From Marinobacter salinus (GTDB lineage Bacteria > Pseudomonadota > Gammaproteobacteria > Pseudomonadales > Oleiphilaceae), in the NCBI RefSeq assembly GCF_001854125.1, contig NZ_CP017715.1, positions 434,001 through 498,000 of the forward strand: a stretch of 64,000 nucleotides of DNA, given 5' to 3'. The notes below the pieces were generated by a model. The model made no database searches. It saw nothing but the letters and a program-made list of their open reading frames with translations, and was not told where the DNA came from. Positions 20,506 to 29,326 of the stretch are shown here, one piece after another (position 1 is the first letter of the stretch; each line of letters opens with the position of its first letter). Both the position numbers and the translations under genes were made by a program.

Positions 20506-23500
20506 ATGTCTTCCGCCGATCGCGAGCCGCCCCTGCCGGATAACTACCCCGAGAGCTCGCCGGTAAGACTGGCAGCCCGGGTCTCCAGTCTCGTCTGGTG
20601 GATGCTTCTCGTTATTCTTCTGTTGTTCGCGTTATACGCGGGTTTAGGGCGTCAGCTCACCCGTAACGTGGATGCGTTCACCGATGATCTGGCCCGGGAA
20701 CTGTCAGCACGTATTGGCCATGACGTTTCCATTGGCAGTCTGTCCTCCCGGTGGATCTGGCTGGATCCTTCTTTCACCGCACGCGAGATTGCCGTCTCCA
20801 ACCGGGATTCAGGCATGGAAATCGCCCGCCTTGAGCACTTGCGCATCCGGTTTGATTTCCTGTCGTCACTGATGCGACAGCGGGTCGTGTTTGAGGATTT
20901 CGAAGCGGATGGGCTTGAGCTGACGCTCAACCAGTCCGAGGCGGGGAAGGTCAAAGTCCGGGGCGCTGAACTTCCGGAGCCGGTTAACAACCGTCTGAAG
21001 GAGTGGCTGGAGCTGGCGGGGACAGTTCTGTCGGAACCTTATGTCAAAATCACGCGCTTCAGCCTGGGGATAAGGGATAACAAGGGACACCTGCGTCACC
21101 TGGATATCCCTCAGCTGGATCTGGTGTACCGGCAGGGACTGTTTCGCGCTTCCGGTCGGGCCATGCAATCCGGAACGACCCAGCAACTGGCCAACTTCAG
21201 CCTGGTTGGCCAGCATTTCTTCCGGGGCGATTTTACCGGTCAGCTTTATCTGGGCGTGGACTCGGGCCGGCTTTTTGATGGCCTTATAGACGAGTATCAG
21301 TGGCGGGACATTCGTGTTGAGGGGTTCGACCTCGGGGGCGAGGGCTGGCTGACCTTCCGGGACGGCATGCTGCAACAGGTCAGTGGCACGGTAAAGACAC
21401 CCTACCTGCAGTTGGGAGTCGGCAATGAATCCCTGGCACCCCTTGAAAACATTCGCGCGCGGTTTGGCTGGCGCCGGCACCCGGACGCCCTGTCGGAGGT
21501 CGGTCCGTCGGCACTGGGCCGCCCAGGCGGCCCGGGTGAGTGGCACCTCCAACAACTTCAGTGGACATGGAACGGCGATGATGTGCCGCCATTCAGTCTG
21601 CGCCTCAAACCCGAGGGCCCGGGGCTTACCGTTATTGCAGATGCCTTGCCTCTCAGCCCACTGCGCAGGCTTGCTTCTCTGCTGCCACTTCTTCCCGAGC
21701 GGGCCAGAGCTGCTCTTGAAAACTATCGTCCAGGAGGATTTCTGGACCGCATGGAACTGAGTATCCCGGATTCATCCGCTAAAGGCTTTGAGTTCACGGG
21801 GCGTCTCCGCGATGTGGGTGTGATGGCTCACAGGGGAGCGCCAAGTGTGTCTGGGCTGTTCGGCTCGGTGTATCTCAATCAGGACTCCGGTTATGTCCGG
21901 GTGAAGGCCGGGGAGCAGCCGGTGGGCCTTGGTTTCCCTCAACTCTTCCGGGCAGGCTGGTCATTCTCCGAGGTTGATGCTCTGGTTGCCTGGCAGCTGG
22001 ATGGTCCTGTCACCCGAGTCTATTCCGACGATATTCGCATGGTGTACAACAGCGACACCATTCTTGACGGCGGTTTCGATCTGAAGCTGGACAAAAACGG
22101 AGAGGATAACCTGGGGCTGCGGGTCGGTCTTGAGAACGCAAGCGCCAATATGCTGGCAGATTTCGTTCCGAACAAGGCCGTCAGCCCCGTGCTCTATAAC
22201 TGGCTGACAACGGCAATCAAAGAGGCCTCAATTACCTCAGGCATGTATTACGGCCATGGTCAGGTTGGTTTCGGGGCACCCAGAGGGTCCTTTGTGTCCT
22301 CTATGTGGTACGAGTTCGAGAATGCCACTGTTGCCTACGACGAGCGCTGGCCGGAAGTGTCAGGCGCGAGTGGACGGGTGGTCGTAAACAACGGCGATAC
22401 TCGAGTGACGCTGGACAAAGCCGAAACAGGTGGGGTTACACTCGCACCCAGTACCGTGCGGGTTGTTCCTGGCAGCGCTGGAGCGGTGGTGTTGGTAGAC
22501 GCTGCTGCCGAGGTTCCGGGAGAGGCCGTTGGGTTCTGGATGAACAACAGTCCCCTGGGGGAGTTGGCGGGATCAGAAGCCAGGACGCTCGAGTATGATG
22601 GTCAGTATCAACTGGGTCTTGGGATAGAACTGCCATTAGGTTCGGACCAAGCACCGGTGGTAGAGGCCCATGTCACGGCTTCCGGCGGCACTGTCAGCTA
22701 TCCGCCGGCTGACCTGAGCTGGAGTAATATCACCGGGGATCTGACTTATCACACCGTTGACGGCTTCTCCGGAGGGCCAATGCAGGCGCGGTTCTTTGGC
22801 GAGCCTGTGAGCATCAGCCTGAGTCGCAGTAAAGCGGGTGACGCGCTCGCCATTCGCCAATCCGGACAGCTGGCTATTCCGGAGATACTGGCAAAGGCGG
22901 GTCTGGCTTCCGACCGGAGCTTCGGCATGAGCGGATCCCTTTCCTACACCGCCGGTCTGGATGTGGGTGCCGAGAGTACCTCTGGAATAAGGGTGCGATC
23001 CGACCTGAAAGGGGTCGTTCTTGACTGGCCTCAGACGCTTGCAAAGACGGCGACCGAGTCAGCACCGTTGGAGGCCCTGGTTGATCCCGGCGCGGAGGGC
23101 GGCATTTCCATTCGGGGAGACTGGGAAAATCGCATGGCCTTTGACCTGCTCTGGAAGGAAACCGGCTTCGACCTGACGGTTGGCCATCTATACCTGGGCA
23201 GTCACACCCTGAATGATATCCAGATCAACGCCCTTGATCTGGGTGACCGTTGGGTGGTTGAAACCCGGTCCGAGCGTGCCGTTGGGCGGATGGCCGTACC
23301 CGTCGATGGTGGCAGGGTTGCCGCGGATTTCGAGGTTGTCAGACTTGTCCGTAATGACGAAGCGCGAAGCGAGGCACCAGAATTGCTGACCCTGGAAGAG
23401 CAGCTTGAAGCATTCAGGTCTCTGGATATGGGGGGCTGGCCTGATGTTGACGTAAGCATCAACGAACTTCAATTGAACGACGAAACCCTGGGAAGATGGA

Positions 23501-24264
23501 CGTTTACGTTGCGCCCTGAGCCATACATGTTAAAGGTAAGCAGTATTGAGGGCCGGCTCAGCTCCCTGACGCTGCTTGGTGATATGACCTGGAGTATTGT
23601 GGATAACCGGGAGGTAAGCCGGTTTGCCGGCTCGGTCACCGGTGGCGCTCTGGCAGACCTCAGTAAACTGTTTGGAACTCAGATCCCCCTGACCAATAAA
23701 GCCACCAATATTGAGCTGGATCTGGATTGGCCCGGCCGACCTGATGAATTTTCGCTGCGGGACCTCAGTGGTTCGGTCAGTCTCCGGCTGGATGACGGTA
23801 TTATCCTGGAGCAGAACAACACCGCTCAATTGTTTCGTTTTTTCAATCTGTTGAACGCCGATACCCTGTGGCGGCGCCTGAAGCTCGATTTTTCGGACCT
23901 TTATGAGCGGGGAGTTGCGTTTGATGCCATTTCCGGCAAAGCACAGATTGTTGAAGGGTTGGTAACACTGGCCCCGGAACTCCAGATCGTGGGCCCATCG
24001 GGCGCGTTCAAGCTCAGTGGCACGACAGACATCCCCGGTGAAACGCTGGATATGCGCCTGGTGGTCGTTCTGCCGCTGACCCAGAATCTGCCGTTGGCCG
24101 CGTTGTTAATGGGTGCCAGTGCCCCCATAGGTGGGGCATTATTTGTTCTGGACAAGATTCTGGGAGATCCTCTCAGCAAGCTGACCAGTGCCAGCTATAG
24201 TGTGACCGGCACCTGGAGCGATCCGCTGGTAGACCTGAAGCAGGTATTTGATAACGGCAAATAG
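20506..24264 (+). CDS. yhdP: AsmA-like envelope protein YhdP
   Basis: Very long (1252 residues) AsmA-like protein of the YhdP type. In E. coli YhdP is a bridge protein moving phospholipid from inner to outer membrane together with TamB and YdbH. One N-terminal membrane helix at about 27-48 (SLVWWMLLVILLLFALYA), then a long beta-rich periplasmic body with DUF3971-like repeats and an AsmA-type C-terminal region (LRDLSGSVSLRLDDG). The C-terminus has a short hydrophobic stretch (LPLAALLMGASAPIGGALFV). It follows rng by 40 bases in the conserved mre-maf-rng-yhdP order. Confidence 0.93.
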   Translation: MSSADREPPLPDNYPESSPVRLAARVSSLVWWMLLVILLLFALYAGLGRQLTRNVDAFTDDLARELSARIGHDVSIGSLSSRWIWLDPSFTAREIAVSNRDSGMEIARLEHLRIRFDFLSSLMRQRVVFEDFEADGLELTLNQSEAGKVKVRGAELPEPVNNRLKEWLELAGTVLSEPYVKITRFSLGIRDNKGHLRHLDIPQLDLVYRQGLFRASGRAMQSGTTQQLANFSLVGQHFFRGDFTGQLYLGVDSGRLFDGLIDEYQWRDIRVEGFDLGGEGWLTFRDGMLQQVSGTVKTPYLQLGVGNESLAPLENIRARFGWRRHPDALSEVGPSALGRPGGPGEWHLQQLQWTWNGDDVPPFSLRLKPEGPGLTVIADALPLSPLRRLASLLPLLPERARAALENYRPGGFLDRMELSIPDSSAKGFEFTGRLRDVGVMAHRGAPSVSGLFGSVYLNQDSGYVRVKAGEQPVGLGFPQLFRAGWSFSEVDALVAWQLDGPVTRVYSDDIRMVYNSDTILDGGFDLKLDKNGEDNLGLRVGLENASANMLADFVPNKAVSPVLYNWLTTAIKEASITSGMYYGHGQVGFGAPRGSFVSSMWYEFENATVAYDERWPEVSGASGRVVVNNGDTRVTLDKAETGGVTLAPSTVRVVPGSAGAVVLVDAAAEVPGEAVGFWMNNSPLGELAGSEARTLEYDGQYQLGLGIELPLGSDQAPVVEAHVTASGGTVSYPPADLSWSNITGDLTYHTVDGFSGGPMQARFFGEPVSISLSRSKAGDALAIRQSGQLAIPEILAKAGLASDRSFGMSGSLSYTAGLDVGAESTSGIRVRSDLKGVVLDWPQTLAKTATESAPLEALVDPGAEGGISIRGDWENRMAFDLLWKETGFDLTVGHLYLGSHTLNDIQINALDLGDRWVVETRSERAVGRMAVPVDGGRVAADFEVVRLVRNDEARSEAPELLTLEEQLEAFRSLDMGGWPDVDVSINELQLNDETLGRWTFTLRPEPYMLKVSSIEGRLSSLTLLGDMTWSIVDNREVSRFAGSVTGGALADLSKLFGTQIPLTNKATNIELDLDWPGRPDEFSLRDLSGSVSLRLDDGIILEQNNTAQLFRFFNLLNADTLWRRLKLDFSDLYERGVAFDAISGKAQIVEGLVTLAPELQIVGPSGAFKLSGTTDIPGETLDMRLVVVLPLTQNLPLAALLMGASAPIGGALFVLDKILGDPLSKLTSASYSVTGTWSDPLVDLKQVFDNGK

Positions 24265-24276
24265 CAGGAGCTGCTC

Positions 24277-25116
24277 ATGACCACATCAATTTCCAATCGC
24301 GTTGCCGCCATCCAGATGGTAAGCACCCATGACATCCGAGCGAACCTGGATGAGGCCCGGAAGTTACTGGAGAAAGCCGCCAGTGAAGGGGCCCGCGTGG
24401 CAGTCTTGCCAGAAAACTTTGCTGTATTGGCAACCAGTCAGATGGTCGCGTGCGGACAGGTAGAGTCCTCGGAGAAGCCGGTCATCCGGGCATTCCTGGC
24501 AGAGCAGGCGAAAAAACTCGGGTTGTGGATTGTCGGCGGATCACTGCCATTAGCACACAGGCCCGATGGCTCGGACATTGAAGGGAAGGTCAGAGCCTCT
24601 TGCCTGGTGTTTGATGACCAGGGTCGGGAAGTCGCTCGCTATGACAAGATACACCTGTTCGATGCGATGGTTGAAGATGCCCAGGGCCAATACCGGGAGT
24701 CAGACACCTTCGAGCCCGGTGAACAGTTGGTGACACTGGATACACCAGCGGGAAAACTCGGTCTTGCCATCTGTTACGATCTGCGCTTTCCGGAGTTGTT
24801 TCGGGCGTTGCGGGAACAGGCTGTTGATTGGGTGTGTTTACCCAGTGCCTTTACCTGGCAGACCGGAAATGCCCACTGGCATGCTCTCATACGCGCACGG
24901 GCGATCGAAAATCAGGTCTGGGTTGTTGCTCCTGGACAGGGGGGGCAAAACAGCGAGCATCGCCGAACCTATGGCCACAGCCTGATTTGCGACCCCTGGG
25001 GCAAGGTGGTGAAGGAGCTTGCCGTGGGCTCCGGAGTGGTGACCGCGGAGCTGGACGCGGAACAGCTAATACAGCTGCGGAAGCGGATGCCGGTGTGGGA
25101 GCACCGCCGGCTGTAA
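24277..25116 (+). CDS. Carbon-nitrogen hydrolase (nitrilase superfamily, Nit1-like)
   Basis: Amidase of 279 residues in the nitrilase superfamily, probably a deaminated-glutathione amidase (NIT1/YbeM type). Catalytic triad: Glu in VLPENFAVLA (~48), Lys in RYDKIHLFDAMV, Cys in GLAICYDLRFPELFRAL. ATG at 24277 behind CAGGAG. It directly follows yhdP, as in Pseudomonas; the substrate is inferred from family and context only. It is convergent with darP, 18 bases apart. In Pseudomonas tldD usually comes next; it is absent here. Confidence 0.88.
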   Translation: MTTSISNRVAAIQMVSTHDIRANLDEARKLLEKAASEGARVAVLPENFAVLATSQMVACGQVESSEKPVIRAFLAEQAKKLGLWIVGGSLPLAHRPDGSDIEGKVRASCLVFDDQGREVARYDKIHLFDAMVEDAQGQYRESDTFEPGEQLVTLDTPAGKLGLAICYDLRFPELFRALREQAVDWVCLPSAFTWQTGNAHWHALIRARAIENQVWVVAPGQGGQNSEHRRTYGHSLICDPWGKVVKELAVGSGVVTAELDAEQLIQLRKRMPVWEHRRL

Positions 25117-25134
25117 TTTGCCGGCGTACCACCA

Positions 25135-25668
25135 TCAGTTTGCTGCTTCAGCGTCGTCGATGCATTCCCGGAGATAGCGAAACAGTTTCCGGGCCTGGCC
25201 TGTATTTTTTTGCTTTTCCACATCCTTGCGTGCGTTACGGGCCAGATTGCGCAGGTGTTGAAGGTCGGCGCCCGGGCAGTAGCTGAAGAATTCGCCCACC
25301 ACGGTATCGCCCTCGGCAATCATGCGGTCGCGCCAACGTTCGGCCAGGTGGTGGCGCCGGGTGTGCTCTTCACTGCCGGCATCAAACGCATCAATGGCTC
25401 GCTTCAGGGCGTCCGGATCGTCTTCCTGCCTGATTACCTTGCCGATGAACTGGAGATGGCGGCGTTTCGCTTCGTTTTGGCGAATCCGTCGCGACTCCTC
25501 AATGGCAGAGCGCAGGGTATCGCTGATCGAGAGGGTATCGAGCTGATCGTTGCTCAGTTCGAGCATTCGTTTGCCGATGTCCTGCAGGGCGTGCATTTCC
25601 CGCTTCAGCTGGGACTTGCTGGGGCCGTCGTATTCCGGCGCGTCGTTGTTGTCTTGATGATCTTTCAT
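25135..25668 (-). CDS. darP: Ribosome-associated protein DarP (YjgA, DUF615)
   Basis: Dual-action ribosomal assembly factor: it helps late 50S maturation, including the peptidyl-transferase centre. The 177-residue protein is highly charged and helical with family-like SKSQLKREMHALQDIG near residue 18 and RRHLQFIGKVIRQED near the middle. ATG at 25668. It follows mgtE by 15 bases on the same strand, so it may be its second gene. In many relatives it sits between tldD and pmbA, neither of which is here. Confidence 0.92.
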   Translation of the reverse strand: MKDHQDNNDAPEYDGPSKSQLKREMHALQDIGKRMLELSNDQLDTLSISDTLRSAIEESRRIRQNEAKRRHLQFIGKVIRQEDDPDALKRAIDAFDAGSEEHTRRHHLAERWRDRMIAEGDTVVGEFFSYCPGADLQHLRNLARNARKDVEKQKNTGQARKLFRYLRECIDDAEAAN

Positions 25669-25683
25669 AAATCCGACATCCGG

Positions 25684-27045
25684 TTAAGCGTAAAAAATCG
25701 TGGCCAGGCCAAGGAAGGCCATAAAGCCTACTACATCGGTAACAGTGGTCAGGATCACGCTGCCCGCGAGAGCCGGATCAATATTGCGCGACTTCAGGAA
25801 CAGGGGCAGTACCGTGCCCGCCAGAGCGGCTGCGACCAGGTTTATGATCAGTGCGGCGGCAATAATGCCACCGATCATCAGATCCTGGAACCAGGTGGCT
25901 GCGGCGCTGGCAACCACCAGCGCCCAGAATATACCGTTCATGGCGCCGGACAGGAATTCCCGGTTCAACAGCCAGCGCACATTGGCGCCGCTTATCTGCC
26001 CAACCGCCATACCGCGAATGACCAGGGTCAGGGTCTGGCTGCCGGCAATGCCTCCCATACTGGCAACAATAGGCATAAGCACGGCAAGCGCGACCACCTT
26101 GGTAATGGTCTCCTCGAACAGGCCGATAACGGCAGAGGCGATAAACGCGGTAATCAGGTTAATGCCCAGCCAGACCGCACGGCGACGTGTTGTTTTCCAG
26201 ACTGGTGCAAAAGTGTCTTCATCTTCGTCCAGACCGGCCATGCTCATCAGCGAGTGATCGGCATCTTCCCGGATAACGTCGACCACGTCATCGATGGTGA
26301 TGCGCCCCAACAGCCGACCGTCTTCATTCACTACGGGCGCCGAAATCAGATCGTAACGCTCGAACAGGGTCGCAACCTTGGTGTCTGAGAGTGTGACTGG
26401 AATAGGCTCTATGTCCGTGTCCATGACTTCCCGAACCGTGGAAGCGGGATTTGATACCAGCATCTTGGTGATCGGCAACATACCAATGAACTCGTCCCGC
26501 CGGCTGACGACAATCAGGTTGTCGGTCATCGGGGGCAGGTTGCGGTGTCTTCGCAGGTAACGGAGTACAACATCGATGCTGATGTCCGGACGTACCGTGA
26601 TGGTATCCGTGTTCATCAGGCCGCCAGCGGTGTCCTCCGGGTAGGAGAGTACTTCCTCGACCCGTTGGCGGTCCTGTTCGTCCATGGTGTCCAGAACTTC
26701 CTGGATCACCGTGTCCGGCAACTGCTGCAGCAAGTCGGCCAGGTCGTCCGACTCGAAATCCTCGATGATATCCGCCAGTTCCTGGGCATTCAGCTGGCTG
26801 AGGAAGTAACCCCGGATGTCGTCGCTCAGATACTGGAGAACTTCCCCTTCCAGCTGTTTGTCCACCAGGTTCCATAACAGGGCCCGCTGGCGGGGAGGAG
26901 AGGACTCAAGAAGGTGGGCAATATCACTGGGGCTCAGGCCGCCGTTAAGGATGCGGGCAACCTGTTTCAGGGCGCCACTGTCCAGAGCTTCGCTCAGGGA
27001 TCGAAGGCGTTGACGGGCCTGGCTTTTTTCCAGAATATCGGTCAT
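25684..27045 (-). CDS. mgtE: Magnesium transporter MgtE
   Basis: Mg2+-gated Mg2+ channel of the inner membrane, 453 residues. Domains in order: cytosolic MgtE N-domain (superhelical, ~30-130), a CBS pair (~135-255, including MNTDTITVRPDISIDVVLRYL and GRLLGRITIDDVVDVI), a connecting plug helix, and about five C-terminal membrane helices beginning at VWLGINLITAFIASAVIGL. The pore region contains the PIVASMGGIAGSQTLTL segment. A near-perfect -10 sits 29 bases before the ATG, so it probably has its own promoter. Confidence 0.95.
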   Translation of the reverse strand: MTDILEKSQARQRLRSLSEALDSGALKQVARILNGGLSPSDIAHLLESSPPRQRALLWNLVDKQLEGEVLQYLSDDIRGYFLSQLNAQELADIIEDFESDDLADLLQQLPDTVIQEVLDTMDEQDRQRVEEVLSYPEDTAGGLMNTDTITVRPDISIDVVLRYLRRHRNLPPMTDNLIVVSRRDEFIGMLPITKMLVSNPASTVREVMDTDIEPIPVTLSDTKVATLFERYDLISAPVVNEDGRLLGRITIDDVVDVIREDADHSLMSMAGLDEDEDTFAPVWKTTRRRAVWLGINLITAFIASAVIGLFEETITKVVALAVLMPIVASMGGIAGSQTLTLVIRGMAVGQISGANVRWLLNREFLSGAMNGIFWALVVASAAATWFQDLMIGGIIAAALIINLVAAALAGTVLPLFLKSRNIDPALAGSVILTTVTDVVGFMAFLGLATIFYA

Positions 27046-27073
27046 GAATTACCCACAGTCAGAAAACGCCTTT

Positions 27074-27079
27074 ATTATA
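27074..27079 (-). promoter_or_regulatory. Candidate -10 element for mgtE
   Basis: Minus-strand TATAAT (consensus) 29 bases upstream of the mgtE ATG. At the usual spacing the -35 is poor (TCACCT), so an activator or an extended upstream element may be needed. No Mg-sensing leader fits in such a short untranslated region. Confidence 0.45.
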
Positions 27080-27160
27080 GTGGAGTTAGGTTGCACAGGT
27101 GAGAAAGAGTTGTAGGTGAATGCCGCAGAAGCTTCCGTTCGGGCCACGGCAAGCCTGGTG

Positions 27161-27430
27161 TTACCCGCCTTCCCCAAAATAGTCATTTATCAGTTTGACC
27201 AGGGCGTCAATGGCTTCCCGCTCATCGTGGCCATCCGCAATCAATTCTACGTTGGTCCCCTGGCTGGCGGCCAGCATCATGACCTGCATAATGTTTTTGG
27301 CATCCACTTCCCGACCCTTGCCGCTGATCCTTACACTGCTTTCGAATTCCGATGCCGTGGCGACCAGCTTGGCAGTCGCCCGGGCATGCAGTCCCAGTTT
27401 GTTGATGATGGTGATGGGCTTGCGGATCAT
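27161..27430 (-). CDS. ptsO: Nitrogen-PTS phosphocarrier NPr (PtsO)
   Basis: HPr-like phosphocarrier of the nitrogen-related PTS, passing phosphate from PtsP to PtsN. The 89 residues include the phosphorylated His15 in NKLGLHARATAKLV. The regulatory Ser region typical of Gram-positive HPr is not conserved (REVDAKNIMQVMML). It is 6 bases after rapZ in the conserved rpoN-hpf-ptsN-rapZ-ptsO run. Confidence 0.95.
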   Translation of the reverse strand: MIRKPITIINKLGLHARATAKLVATASEFESSVRISGKGREVDAKNIMQVMMLAASQGTNVELIADGHDEREAIDALVKLINDYFGEGG

Positions 27431-27436
27431 GCTGGT

Positions 27437-28321
27437 TCAGATCTCTTCCCGGGATTGCAGATGCGGTAATTCGGTATGGCGGACCTGAACGTTGCTGTAC
27501 TGCTGGCGGAAATGTTCGCAGAGCTGTTCCGACACGTAGACCGAGCGATGCTGGCCGCCGGTGCAACCAATGGAAATGGTCATATAGCTGCGGTTGCTGT
27601 CGGCAAATGAAGGTAGCCAGGTGTCCAGAAAAGCGGTCAGATCATCAATCATCTTGCGGCTGGCAGGTTCTTTCTCCAGGAAGTCGATGACTGGCTGATC
27701 GGTGCCGACGAACTTGCGCAGACTGTTGTCCCAGTATGGGTTTGGAAGACAGCGCACGTCGAACACATAGTCGGAGTCCAGCGGAACACCGTGTTTGAAA
27801 CCAAAGGACTGGAACAACAGGGCGAGCTCCTGGTCTTTCCGGCCCACGACGCGCTGTTTGATCATGTCGCGCAGTTCGTACATGGACATGCCAGTGGTAT
27901 TCACATAAAGATCTGACAGCTTGGAGAGCGGTTCCAGGCACTCCTTTTCATAACTGATGGCTTCCCTGAGAGATGTTTTATCATCGCTTAGGGGGTGCTT
28001 GCGGCGAGTGGCGTGGAATCTCTGGAGCAGGGATTGTTCGTCGGCATCGAGAAATATGACTTCGACGGTGACTCCGGTTTCCTGGAGCTGCCGGTATATC
28101 TCTTCAAAATTGGCGAGTTCGCCGGACAGGTTGCGTGCATCAATACTGACGGCCATTTTGCCTAGCCGGCCGGGTGTTGCCTGGTTAGTGGCTTCCCGTG
28201 TGAGCGGGAAAAGCAGTCCAATGGGGAGGTTGTCAATGCAATAAAACCCCAGGTCTTCAAGAACATGGAGTGCCGTACTCTTGCCTGAACCGGACCTGCC
28301 ACTGACGATGATCAGTTTCAT
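27437..28321 (-). CDS. rapZ: RNase adapter protein RapZ
   Basis: P-loop protein that in enterobacteria binds the sRNA GlmZ and delivers it to RNase E, controlling glucosamine-6-phosphate synthase. Length 294 residues. Walker A is VSGRSGSGKSTALHVLED at residues 6-23. The C-terminal phosphofructokinase-like RNA-binding part contains the family GCTGGQHRSVYVSEQL. Located between ptsN and ptsO as in most gammaproteobacteria. Whether a GlmZ-like RNA exists here cannot be seen. Confidence 0.96.
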   Translation of the reverse strand: MKLIIVSGRSGSGKSTALHVLEDLGFYCIDNLPIGLLFPLTREATNQATPGRLGKMAVSIDARNLSGELANFEEIYRQLQETGVTVEVIFLDADEQSLLQRFHATRRKHPLSDDKTSLREAISYEKECLEPLSKLSDLYVNTTGMSMYELRDMIKQRVVGRKDQELALLFQSFGFKHGVPLDSDYVFDVRCLPNPYWDNSLRKFVGTDQPVIDFLEKEPASRKMIDDLTAFLDTWLPSFADSNRSYMTISIGCTGGQHRSVYVSEQLCEHFRQQYSNVQVRHTELPHLQSREEI

Positions 28322-28349
28322 GGTTACCCCTTCTCCACAAAAATCAGTG

Positions 28350-28820
28350 TCAGCCGTTTGCTGCAGTCATACGCTCATACAGTGTTTTGGCGTCGTCAGA
28401 CTGGCGCAGGCGATCGCAGAATGCGCGTTCATTAAACTTCTCCGCCAGTTGGCTTAGCAGCTCCAGGTGCTCGCTGGTGGCCTCCTTGGGAACAACGAGG
28501 GCAAACACCAGGTCGACCGGCTGGTTATCGATAGCGTCGAACTCAATGCTTTCTTCCAGCGTCATCAGTACACCAACGACGTGATCCAATCCTTCGAGGC
28601 GGCAATGGGGTATGGCGATGCCTTGCCCGATGCCAGTGCTGCCCAAGCGCTCGCGGGCGACCAGGTTGTTGAAAATCTGGGTCTCACTGAGCGAACCGTC
28701 ATGCTGGTTGATCTGCTCGGCAATGAATTCCAGAACCCGTTTCTTGCTGGAGGCCTGAACCCGGCAAAGGGTCAGCTCTGGAGCAAGTATGTTGTCAATG
28801 GTCAGGGATGTGTCGCTCAT
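28350..28820 (-). CDS. ptsN: Nitrogen regulatory PTS IIA protein PtsN
   Basis: EIIA-Ntr, the terminal acceptor of the nitrogen PTS; its phosphorylation state regulates potassium transport, carbon storage and RpoN-linked functions. The 156-residue PTS EIIA type-2 domain carries the active His ~72 in GIAIPHCRLEGLDH. ATG at 28820. It follows hpf by about 86 bases and precedes rapZ by 28. Confidence 0.95.
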   Translation of the reverse strand: MSDTSLTIDNILAPELTLCRVQASSKKRVLEFIAEQINQHDGSLSETQIFNNLVARERLGSTGIGQGIAIPHCRLEGLDHVVGVLMTLEESIEFDAIDNQPVDLVFALVVPKEATSEHLELLSQLAEKFNERAFCDRLRQSDDAKTLYERMTAANG

Positions 28821-28906
28821 GAATCGACTGCATTTCCGTAAAAAAAAGGCTGCGGCAGGATAGCCATGCCGCAGCGCGATGAGATGACACGCATGAAAAC
28901 GGGTAG

Positions 28907-29215
28907 TTAACGAGAGCCGTTTCCGTGCATCCGGTCTACATTTTTTTCCTTGTGCTTGAGGATCTGGCGGTCCAGTTTGTCAATGAGCGAGTCAATCGCT
29001 GCATACATGTCCTCATTCTCAGCCTTTGCGTGAATCTCACCACCAACCACGTGAAGGGTTGCTTCCGCCATCTGACGCACTTTTTCCACTTCCAGGGTCA
29101 CCTGACAATTACTGATGTGGTCAAAGTGGCGTTCCAGTTTCTCAAATTTCTCTGAAACATAATCTTTCAAAGCGGGAGTCAGTTCTACGTGATGGCCTGA
29201 AATGTTGAGTTGCAT
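28907..29215 (-). CDS. hpf: Ribosome hibernation promoting factor, short form
   Basis: Short HPF/YfiA-type protein of 102 residues that binds the 30S subunit between head and body and promotes 100S dimers in stationary phase. It starts MQLNISGHHVELTPALKDYV and has the conserved KFEKLERHFDHI segment and a basic C-terminal helix (KLDRQILKHKEK). There is no long-form C-terminal dimerisation domain. It follows rpoN by 111 bases, a gap containing a CCGGCC/GGCCGG hairpin near 29240. Confidence 0.95.
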   Translation of the reverse strand: MQLNISGHHVELTPALKDYVSEKFEKLERHFDHISNCQVTLEVEKVRQMAEATLHVVGGEIHAKAENEDMYAAIDSLIDKLDRQILKHKEKNVDRMHGNGSR

Positions 29216-29326
29216 AGGCTTCTCCTGTTGTCATCATGCCGGCCTCGAAGGGCCGGGCTGGGTGCTGGCGCATCGCGCGCCGGCGAATAGTATTCCTTGG
29301 CAAATCCTGTTCCGGGCAGCGCTTGC

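Noticed and set aside
25210..26388. 392-codon plus-strand frame opposite darP and mgtE
   Set aside because: Both opposing genes are well supported; the frame is rich in His, Gln and Arg as expected of an antisense shadow.
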